Part shown: piece by piece, positions 1 to 5,395 of the stretch | Position numbering within the stretch: the stretch's first letter is position 1 | How the letters are laid out: every line of letters begins with the position of its first letter | Assembly (NCBI RefSeq): GCF_946187255.1 | Contig: NZ_CAMHRZ010000155.1 | Coordinates: forward strand, 1 to 8,016 | DNA: 8,016 nt | Direction: 5' to 3' | Source of the DNA: an uncultured Ruminococcus sp. | GTDB taxonomy: Bacteria; Bacillota; Clostridia; Oscillospirales; Ruminococcaceae | Notes under the pieces: model-generated | Databases searched by the model: none | What the model saw: the letters and a program-made list of their open reading frames with translations, nothing else | Told to the model about the DNA's origin: nothing | Program-made: the position numbers and the translations under genes

Positions 1-1
1 G

Positions 2-127
2 ATGTTCAGGCGTTTGCTCATACAGATGCAGAAAGATCATGCGCTCTCGGACGAAGAAAAGGAATTATTACTGAAAGAACTGGAATCAAAGATCAATGAG
101 GAGGACGACTCTTATGAAAAAGAATGA
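2..127 (+). CDS. 3' end of an unidentified gene
   Basis: A frame open from the window edge encodes about 41 residues ending in a TGA at 125-127. The visible tail is highly charged and probably helical, with a Leu/Glu/Lys-rich stretch (DEEKELLLKELESKINEED). It contains no domain I recognise. An ATG at position 2 could be internal or the true start, and the upstream context needed to decide is missing. The gene overlaps the following sigma-factor start (114) by 14 bp, and the sigma gene's ribosome binding site lies inside this frame. That arrangement is typical of translational coupling and suggests a shared transcript. The other two frames of this stretch read less like protein, so this frame is preferred, but only on composition and overlap. 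Confidence 0.5.
   Translation: MFRRLLIQMQKDHALSDEEKELLLKELESKINEEDDSYEKE
99..104 (+). promoter_or_regulatory. Ribosome binding site of the sigma-factor gene
   Basis: AGGAGG lies 9 nt before the ATG at 114. It decides the start: the upstream in-frame ATG at 96 overlaps this Shine-Dalgarno sequence and has no good site of its own. Confidence 0.8.
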
Positions 128-1127
128 GCTTATCGGGATGGTCGAGCAGGTAAAGGCAGGAAACAAAGAGGCTTTCAAGGCTCTTTATGAGGAATACTAC
201 GACAGGCTGTATTTCTTCGTGCTGAAGAATGTCAACAGCAAGGAAGCGGCTGAGGATATTACACAGGATACATTTTTAAAGTCGATGGAGAAGATCGATT
301 CTCTGGAAAAGCCCGAGACTTATGTATCATGGCTCCATTCCATCGCTTACAACAAGTGTACCGATATGTTCCGCAGCAGAAAGAGCGATGTGTACTTCGA
401 TACCGACGAGGAGCTGGAGGATGCAATGGACAACCACAGCCTCAACGAGCCTGTAATGGTGCCCGAAGACTACGCCACCGACAAGGACAGAGCAAGACAG
501 CTGAAAGATATGATAGACAGCCTGAAACCCGATATGAGATCGGCGCTGATACTTTACTATTACAATGACATGAGCCTGACGGATGTGGCTAAGACGATGG
601 GCATCCCCGAAAACACCGTAAAGCAGAAGCTGTTCCGCGCCCGCAAGAAGCTGAAGAGCAAGATAGAGGAAATGGCAGGCAAGGGCATAGTTCTCTGTGC
701 GATGCCCATGAACCAGCTGCTTCGCGGCACCGTATCTCCCAAGAAAGCGGCAGCTATCGCAGCAAGACCCGCATCTGCCTTAGGCGGCACTCTCCCGCTG
801 ATCGGCAAGATCGCAGGCATTTCCGCAGCGGCTGTTATATCGGTAGGCGTGCCGATAGGTCTGAGCAATATGAGCAAAAATGCGGATATCTCGGGCAATG
901 TAAGAGTACACGAAACAAGCTCCGTATCAGCAAAGGCTGATAATTCGAGCACGATAGATACGCCCGCTTCGGAGCTGATAGAAACATCCCTCACCGATAC
1001 GTCAGCCGCAGACCTTTCATCTTCCGCTGATGATGCTGCGAGCCGTCCCGAAGACAGCAAAGCAAAGGATACATCTCTTCGCCCGCAGATAATCATACGG
1101 CACCTTCGTCGGCAGGACTTGATGTGA
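114..1127 (+). CDS. ECF-type sigma-70 factor with C-terminal membrane anchor (frameshifted; sigma/TM part)
   Basis: This is an RNA polymerase sigma factor of the ECF type, expected to direct core polymerase to a small set of promoters. Sigma region 2 spans about residues 21-90, with the core-binding/-10 helices around EAAEDITQDTFLKSMEKI and VSWLHSIAYNKCTDMFRSRK. An acidic linker follows, then region 4 at about 129-182, with the helix-turn-helix MSLTDVAKTMGIPENTVKQ and a basic FRARKKLKSK end. Unlike a standard ECF factor of roughly 160-200 aa, it continues through an Ala/Gly-rich segment into one hydrophobic helix (about 226-250) and then an S/T/A/D-rich tail. The last 16 or so residues (after about 321) become Arg/Ile-rich and look out of frame. 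The next frame continues the S/T/A-rich linker, so this ORF appears to be the N-terminal part of one protein of about 576 aa ending at 1843. Start at 114 was chosen from the AGGAGG at 99-104. The predicted topology is sigma domain inside, C-terminus outside. The target promoters are unknown. Confidence 0.88.
   Translation: MKKNELIGMVEQVKAGNKEAFKALYEEYYDRLYFFVLKNVNSKEAAEDITQDTFLKSMEKIDSLEKPETYVSWLHSIAYNKCTDMFRSRKSDVYFDTDEELEDAMDNHSLNEPVMVPEDYATDKDRARQLKDMIDSLKPDMRSALILYYYNDMSLTDVAKTMGIPENTVKQKLFRARKKLKSKIEEMAGKGIVLCAMPMNQLLRGTVSPKKAAAIAARPASALGGTLPLIGKIAGISAAAVISVGVPIGLSNMSKNADISGNVRVHETSSVSAKADNSSTIDTPASELIETSLTDTSAADLSSSADDAASRPEDSKAKDTSLRPQIIIRHLRRQDLM
1074..1082 (+). other. Apparent frameshift junction in the membrane-anchored sigma-factor gene
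   Basis: Frame 3 reads ...SKAKDTS up to about 1076, and frame 2 from about 1079 reads SPADNHTAPSSAGLDVTAAV, which matches the composition of the linker on both sides. Frame 2 has a TGA at 1031-1033, so the break must lie after that. The sequence TCTCTTCGCCC is consistent with loss of one base from a TCT TCT TCG run. The exact base cannot be fixed without a homologue. Confidence 0.75.
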
Positions 1128-1843
1128 CAGCAGCGGTGAATACCACAGAAGCTGTGGAGTCTGCACCCGAAGTTACCGAAGAGAAGAAAGAAGCTCAGCC
1201 TGTGGACATGACCCCCGAAAAGCTGTTCAGCATGACGAATTCACAGCTCAGAGAGCTTTCAAACAACGATTTTGAAGTAGTGCTGGAACCCTATTCCGCC
1301 AATCTTGTGTACGGTATAAGATGCAATGCGTTCCCAAACTACGTCTACATCGTTGACCACCGCTATGAGGAAGGTCAGCCCGAAGGACCTCTTGATACAT
1401 ACGACCGCTGGAACGGAGATCAGAAGCTGGTACTGGACAGCGAAGAGGTTCGTGAACTGATAGTTCAGGGCAATGAGGAGCTCGGTGAAGGCATCAGCGT
1501 CGGCATGACATACAGCCAGATCAAGGATATCCACAGCAACCTGATGTACTATTCCGACGGATTTGCTTATACCACTATAAACGGCAAGATCTGGGGACTG
1601 TACCTTGACCTCACCGATGACGAGAAGAAGATGCTGGATGAAGATTTCAGCCGCCTGCAAGAAGAAAGTATAGGCACCACAAATCTTCCCAAGCTGGATC
1701 TTACAGAGTATGGTCTTGACCCCGTCTGCAAATATGCACACACCTTCAACACCTACAACGGTCTCAGAGAAGGGCTGTACGACGGCGTATTCTCGGACAT
1801 TTACAACAAATACGATAAATACCGCGACACTTTTGATCAGTAA
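1124..1843 (+). CDS. Extracytoplasmic C-terminal domain of the membrane-anchored sigma factor (frameshifted continuation)
   Basis: The frame is open from 1034. The first usable start is a GTG at 1124, overlapping the ATGTGA end of the sigma ORF. It has only a weak AGGA (1114-1117) ahead of it and no signal peptide. The first 40 or so residues are a Thr/Val/Ala/Glu/Pro-rich linker like the end of the preceding ORF. A globular part of about 200 aa follows, rich in Tyr, Asp and Glu, including VYGIRCNAFPNYVYIVDH, a YDRWNGDQKL turn and the C-terminal YNGLREGLYDGVFSDIYNKY. I do not recognise the fold. With the frame repaired, this would be the outer domain of the sigma-TM protein, a plausible sensing or protease-regulated part (inference). 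The alternative is a separately translated protein coupled to the upstream stop, but without an export signal it would be cytoplasmic, which fits the linker poorly. Confidence 0.7.
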   Translation: MTAAVNTTEAVESAPEVTEEKKEAQPVDMTPEKLFSMTNSQLRELSNNDFEVVLEPYSANLVYGIRCNAFPNYVYIVDHRYEEGQPEGPLDTYDRWNGDQKLVLDSEEVRELIVQGNEELGEGISVGMTYSQIKDIHSNLMYYSDGFAYTTINGKIWGLYLDLTDDEKKMLDEDFSRLQEESIGTTNLPKLDLTEYGLDPVCKYAHTFNTYNGLREGLYDGVFSDIYNKYDKYRDTFDQ

Positions 1844-1860
1844 AATAACGATCGGTCTTT

Positions 1861-1893
1861 GGAACGTTTCACTTCGGTGGAACGTTCTTTTTT
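1861..1893 (+). terminator. Intrinsic terminator after the sigma-factor unit
   Basis: A hairpin with arms GGAACGTTTCAC (1861-1872) and GTGGAACGTTCT (1877-1888) closes on a TTCG tetraloop. It pairs throughout, including two G-U pairs, and runs into a T tract ending at 1893. It lies 17 nt after the stop at 1843 and separates the sigma unit from the downstream operon. Confidence 0.9.
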
Positions 1894-1902
1894 ACAGCAA
1901 TT

Positions 1903-1974
1903 TATTGCCGTGAGGCATTTTATTGCTGTGAGGCATTTTAATGACGTGATGCATTTTATTGCTGTGAGGCACTT
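1903..1974 (+). repeat. Four tandem 18-bp repeats
   Basis: Units start at 1903, 1921, 1939 and 1957: TATTGCCGTGAGGCATTT, TATTGCTGTGAGGCATTT, TAATGACGTGATGCATTT and TATTGCTGTGAGGCACTT. A weak fifth remnant (CCTGCCGT) follows. Copy 1 has a small TGCC-GTGA-GGCA inverted repeat at its core. Copies 2 and 4 keep it with a G-T pair, and copy 3 loses it. The period is a multiple of three. Frame 2 stays open through the array as a hexapeptide repeat (FIAVRH, FIAVRH, FNDVMH, FIAVRH), but it has no ribosome binding site and lies just after a terminator, so I do not call a gene. The function is unknown. Confidence 0.85.
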
Positions 1975-2054
1975 CCCTGCCGTTTTCTTCCGATGACCCG
2001 CATGATACAGTCGGATTTGTTGTTGTAAAAATATTGAATTATATTGAGAAATAA

Positions 2055-2083
2055 TTGACCTTTTGTGTAATTTGTGGTATAAT
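2055..2083 (+). promoter_or_regulatory. Sigma-A-type promoter of the signalling operon
   Basis: The -35 box TTGACC (2055-2060) and -10 box TATAAT (2078-2083) are separated by 17 bp, with an extended -10 TGG at 2075-2077. AT-rich sequence lies upstream (about 2024-2054). A start near 2090 would give a leader of about 115 nt before the ATG at 2205. This is nearly the vegetative consensus, so the operon is probably transcribed by housekeeping sigma rather than by the upstream ECF factor. Confidence 0.88.
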
Positions 2084-2107
2084 ATTATTAATTATATTTG
2101 TTGATTA

Positions 2108-2165
2108 CTGCAAAGTGATAGGCATAACAAGCATAATTCTGCAAAATGCAGGTTTTTGATATTTT
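2108..2165 (+). promoter_or_regulatory. Leader hairpin with alternative pairing, followed by T-rich tract
   Basis: Within the leader, CTGCA (2139-2143) and TGCAG (2147-2151) can form a 5-bp hairpin with a 3-nt loop, followed by GTTTTTGATATTTTT. An identical CTGCA at 2108-2112 could pair with the same TGCAG instead, giving two exclusive structures. GCATAA occurs twice in between (2122-2127 and 2131-2136). The stem is short, so an attenuator role is only a possibility. No known riboswitch class is recognised. Confidence 0.3.
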
Positions 2166-2192
2166 TAAGTGAAAATAATGCCATTATCCGAT

Positions 2193-2199
2193 AAGGAGG
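2193..2199 (+). promoter_or_regulatory. Ribosome binding site of the HD-GYP gene
   Basis: AAGGAGG, a strong site 5 nt before the ATG at 2205, fixes that start. A 13-bp palindrome, ATAATG-C-CATTAT (2175-2187), lies just upstream and might be an operator. Confidence 0.85.
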
Positions 2200-2204
2200 C
2201 TTAA

Positions 2205-4325
2205 ATGATAAACATATTCAAGACAGGCAAAAGCCGAGGTCATGTGGCTGTGCTTTTCTGTATAGGCGGTATGGTGCTCAATCTGATCCTGAATATGGCA
2301 GCAAAAGTATTTGAACTGCCGATAAAACTGGATACTGTCGGGACAGTTATCACAGCCGTCACAGGCGGGTATCTGCCGGGTGTGCTGGTGGGCTTTGCGA
2401 CAAATCTCGCTGAAAGCATCTCCGACCCCTCAGCGCTGTATTACGGCGTTTTCAATGTACTTATAGCTCTGTTTGCATCCTATCTCTCAAAGAGGGGGTG
2501 GCTGAAAAAGATCGGCGGGATCATCGGTATCATCACCCTTTTCGCGCTTATCAGCGGAGGTCTGGGCTCGCTCATCCCGCTGCTTACGGACAGTATGGGC
2601 AGTGAGGGCAGCAAAATAAATGCGATGCTGTATAATACGGGGGTATTCAATAAGACGACTTCGTATATCACCGCCAGCCTTATACTTGATCTTCTTGACA
2701 AGTTCATCACCGTTGTTTTAGCGCTCATCGTTATCCGTGCGATACCCAAAAAGATCCGGAGCTATACACAGCTGGGCTGGTGGCTGCAATCCCCTGTTTC
2801 TGAGGACGAACTGGGTTCGGTCGATAAGAGCCGTGTGCTTTCTCTGCGGGTAAAGGTAGTGACTGTGCTTGCCGTATCAATGGCTTCGGTGACGATCGCG
2901 GGCATCGCCATCAGTATGCGGCTTTATCATTCCACAATAATAAGAGACAATACCGAACTTGCACTGGGAACAACAAAGATCGCCGCAAATTCGCTGGACG
3001 GCGACCGCATAGAGGAATATCTTTCCACGGGCGGCACTGCCGAAGGGTATAGGGAATCGCAGGAAACTCTTGAAAGCATACTGGCGAACTCGGAAAAGGT
3101 ATCTTATCTCTATGTCTATCAGATGAAAGAGGACGGCTTCCATGTGGTGTTTGACGTGGATACAGAGGATGAAGCAGCCGACGAGACAGGCACCGTTATC
3201 CCCTACGGTGAGGAATTTGTTCCCTATCTTCCTCAGCTGCTGGCGGGCGAAGAGGTGGAGCCCATCATAACCGATGATGAATACGGGCATCTTCTGACGG
3301 CTGCCACACCTGTTTTTGATTCGGAGGGAAAATGTGTCTGCTACGTTATCGCTGATATCGATATTGAACAGCTGCTGGCGGATGAGCGCGGTTTTCTGGT
3401 GGAGTATATCTCCCTGTTCCTCGGCTTTATCATACTGGTGGCGACCATTGGTATATGGCTGACGCAGTATCATGTCATTTACCCCATAAAATCCATCACG
3501 AAATTTGCGGACTCTTTCTCCAATGAGGATACTTCTCAGGAGAAGCTGGACGATTTCATCAGGATGTTCCGCAAACTGGACATACATACGGGTGATGAGG
3601 TGGAACTGCTGTATCTCACACTGTGCAGCATGACGCTAAATCAGGCGGAACAGACCAGAAGTATAAGAAGATTGTCCGAATCCACCACGAAGATGCAGGA
3701 GGGGCTCATCATCACGATGGCAGACCTGGTGGAAAGCCGCGACTCGGACACAGGTGCCCATGTACAGAAGACAGCCGCCTACGTCAGGATTATCGCTGAG
3801 GGGCTAAAACGCAAAGGCTACTATGCCGAAAAGCTGACCCCTAAATTCATGGCGGATGTTGTGCGCTCCGCACCTCTCCACGATGTGGGCAAGATTAATA
3901 TCCCCGATGTGGTACTGAACAAGCCGGGCAAGCTGACGGATGAAGAATACGCCATAATGAAGACCCACACCACCGCAGGCAAAAAGATCATGGAACACGC
4001 CATCAGTACCGTTGAGGGTGACAGCTACCTGAAAGAAGCCAGAAATATGGCGGCATACCATCACGAACGGTGGGACGGCAAGGGCTATCCCGAAGGGCTT
4101 CACGGTGAGGTGATACCACTCTCCGCCCGCATAATGGCGGTGGCGGATGTGTTTGACGCGCTGGCTTCGCCCCGTGTATACAAGCCTGCGTTCCCGCTGG
4201 AAAAGGCGCTGGCGATACTCGAAGAGGGCAAGGGCACGCAGTTTGACCCCAAATGTGTTGAGGTATTCATGGACTCACTGCCGCAGGTGAAAGAGGTACT
4301 GCGGAAATATCAGCAGAATGTGTAA
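2205..4325 (+). CDS. Membrane HD-GYP cyclic-di-GMP phosphodiesterase with ECF-S-like and Cache-like sensor domains
   Basis: The 706-aa protein is predicted to hydrolyse c-di-GMP at the inner face of the membrane. Residues about 12-180 form a multi-helix membrane module resembling substrate-binding (S) components of ECF vitamin transporters (DTVGTVITAVTGGYLPGVLV, then AESISDPSALYYGVFNVLIA). A TM helix at about 218-238, an external region of about 150 aa and a second TM at about 399-420 look like a Cache-type sensor. A HAMP-like or linker helical region leads to the HD-GYP domain at about 500-700. Its ligand positions are visible: H519 in DTGAHV, H559-D560 with K563 in LHDVGK, H588 in MKTHTT, H619-H620 and D624 in HHERWDGKGYP. 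The GYP signature is complete, so activity is expected. The S-like and Cache assignments are by resemblance. The gene follows its own promoter, and the kinase-like gene starts 17 nt after its stop. Confidence 0.92.
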   Translation: MINIFKTGKSRGHVAVLFCIGGMVLNLILNMAAKVFELPIKLDTVGTVITAVTGGYLPGVLVGFATNLAESISDPSALYYGVFNVLIALFASYLSKRGWLKKIGGIIGIITLFALISGGLGSLIPLLTDSMGSEGSKINAMLYNTGVFNKTTSYITASLILDLLDKFITVVLALIVIRAIPKKIRSYTQLGWWLQSPVSEDELGSVDKSRVLSLRVKVVTVLAVSMASVTIAGIAISMRLYHSTIIRDNTELALGTTKIAANSLDGDRIEEYLSTGGTAEGYRESQETLESILANSEKVSYLYVYQMKEDGFHVVFDVDTEDEAADETGTVIPYGEEFVPYLPQLLAGEEVEPIITDDEYGHLLTAATPVFDSEGKCVCYVIADIDIEQLLADERGFLVEYISLFLGFIILVATIGIWLTQYHVIYPIKSITKFADSFSNEDTSQEKLDDFIRMFRKLDIHTGDEVELLYLTLCSMTLNQAEQTRSIRRLSESTTKMQEGLIITMADLVESRDSDTGAHVQKTAAYVRIIAEGLKRKGYYAEKLTPKFMADVVRSAPLHDVGKINIPDVVLNKPGKLTDEEYAIMKTHTTAGKKIMEHAISTVEGDSYLKEARNMAAYHHERWDGKGYPEGLHGEVIPLSARIMAVADVFDALASPRVYKPAFPLEKALAILEEGKGTQFDPKCVEVFMDSLPQVKEVLRKYQQNV

Positions 4326-4342
4326 AGGAGATGGGCAGCAAC

Positions 4343-5395
4343 ATGAAACCGAATATAGCAAAGCTCGTATCCTGTATACTGCTGCTTGTTTCCCTGACGG
4401 TAATTGTATTTTGCGATCCCCTTTCTGCTCAGGCGGAAAACAGCGGCGATACCATACCTCCCGGCGGTGGCTACGCTGCCACCGGGCAGAAGGAGGGTAT
4501 GGGGTATATATCTAAGCTGTATGATGCTTCTAACGGTCTGGTGACTTCAGATGCGAACGATGTGCTTTGCGTCAGTGACGGCTCCGTACTTATCGGCGGC
4601 TACAGCGGCATCACCCGCTATGACGGCACTTCCTTTACAAAGCTGGACACATCCGACGGACTGACCAGCGGACGTGCCCTGTTCGAGGACAGCCTGCACA
4701 GGATTTGGGTCGGCACCAACGATAACGGTGTTGTGGTGCTGGAGGGCAGCAAAAGGACACATTTCACCGATCAGGAAAAGCTGACATCCATGTCGATAAG
4801 GGGCTTTGCTGAGGACAGAGAAGGAAATGTCTTCATCGCCACAACTGCGGGAGTATGCTACGCGGACACCCGTATGGCGCTCCATGTACTTGACGACGAA
4901 AGGCTGAAAGAAGAACGTATCCTTCGGCTGGATTCGGACACGCAGGGCAGGATATACGGCTACACTAAAAGCGGCTTTGCCTTTCTGATCGAGGACAAAC
5001 AGATCTCAGCGATATACAGCAGTGAGGAGCTGGGAACGGAGAAGATAACCACCATCATGGCTGACCCGCTGAATGACGGGTACGTCTATATCGGCACCAG
5101 CGGCAATGCTGTCTACTACGGCGAGTTCGGCAGCAAGGCGGACAAGCTGGAGTGCATCTCCGTATCTCCCATGTCTGATATACATTTTATAAGCTATAAC
5201 TGCGGCAGAGTATGGATCACGTCTACCACTGCGGCAGGGTATCTCGACGATAACAGAAAGATACATATCCTCGATGATATACCCTTGATCTTGAAGAGGG
5301 CGAAAACGGAGAAATCTATATCGGCACCGACGGTGACGGCATCTATGTGGCTGACGGAGATGATATCGAACACATCGGCCGCCGCAGAGGGCTGA
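4343..5395 (+). CDS. Beta-propeller sensor of a hybrid histidine kinase-like protein (N-terminal part, frameshifted)
   Basis: This is the N-terminal part of a protein of about 1030 aa that continues to 7434. Residues 1-31 are a signal peptide (hydrophobic core SCILLLVSLTVIVF, likely cleavage after AQA), so the sensor lies outside the membrane. Two-component-regulator propeller blades follow, each with the typical strand/turn pattern: SVLIGGYSGITRYDG, RIWVGTNDNGVVVLEG, NVFIATTAGVCYAD, RIYGYTKSGFAFLIED, YVYIGTSGNAVYYGEF and RVWITSTTAAGYLDD. After about residue 312 (near 5278) this frame turns to unrelated sequence and stops at 5395, while another frame carries the propeller on. The ATG at 4343 was chosen because the alternative ATG at 4331 directly abuts the AAAGGAG (4324-4330). 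The spacing to 4343 is 12 nt, rather long. The ribosome binding site overlaps the HD-GYP stop codon, pointing to one operon. Confidence 0.82.
   Translation: MKPNIAKLVSCILLLVSLTVIVFCDPLSAQAENSGDTIPPGGGYAATGQKEGMGYISKLYDASNGLVTSDANDVLCVSDGSVLIGGYSGITRYDGTSFTKLDTSDGLTSGRALFEDSLHRIWVGTNDNGVVVLEGSKRTHFTDQEKLTSMSIRGFAEDREGNVFIATTAGVCYADTRMALHVLDDERLKEERILRLDSDTQGRIYGYTKSGFAFLIEDKQISAIYSSEELGTEKITTIMADPLNDGYVYIGTSGNAVYYGEFGSKADKLECISVSPMSDIHFISYNCGRVWITSTTAAGYLDDNRKIHILDDIPLILKRAKTEKSISAPTVTASMWLTEMISNTSAAAEG
5276..5286 (+). other. Apparent frameshift junction in the kinase-like gene
   Basis: Frame 2 reads HILDD up to 5278, and frame 1 from 5281 reads TLDLEEGENGEIYIGTDGDG, a normal propeller blade. 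Frame 1 has a TGA at 5275-5277, so the break is at or after 5278. One missing base (for example GAT GAT ATN ACC) restores a continuous reading. Confidence 0.85.

Noticed and set aside
96..113. Start of the sigma gene at the ATG at 96
   Set aside because: That ATG overlaps the AGGAGG, which is correctly placed for the ATG at 114. The extra residues MRRTTL have no match to the sigma domain.
1074..1082. Programmed ribosomal frameshift in the sigma-factor gene
   Set aside because: No X XXY YYZ slippery heptamer, no internal Shine-Dalgarno at the right spacing and no clear downstream stem. A simple indel explains the break better.
1903..1974. CRISPR array
   Set aside because: The repeats are contiguous 18-bp units with no unique spacers and no cas genes nearby.
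2090..2204. c-di-GMP (GEMM) riboswitch ahead of the HD-GYP gene
   Set aside because: The genomic context invites it, but the leader lacks the GEMM-I core (GGCAAACC ... GACGCAAAGCC) and the two-helix layout. Isolated GGCA and GCAAA words are not enough.
2877..3587. Long minus-strand open frame opposite the HD-GYP gene (236 codons)
   Set aside because: It is the antisense shadow of a clear conserved coding region, has no recognisable protein features, and is Cys/His/Arg-rich as such shadows often are. The other minus-strand frames were rejected for the same reason.
4331..4342. Start of the propeller gene at the ATG at 4331
   Set aside because: It is directly adjacent to the AAAGGAG site with no spacer. 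The ATG at 4343 begins a normal signal peptide.
5276..5286. Programmed frameshift in the kinase-like gene
   Set aside because: GATGATATACCCTTG has no slippery site, and there is no evident stimulatory structure.
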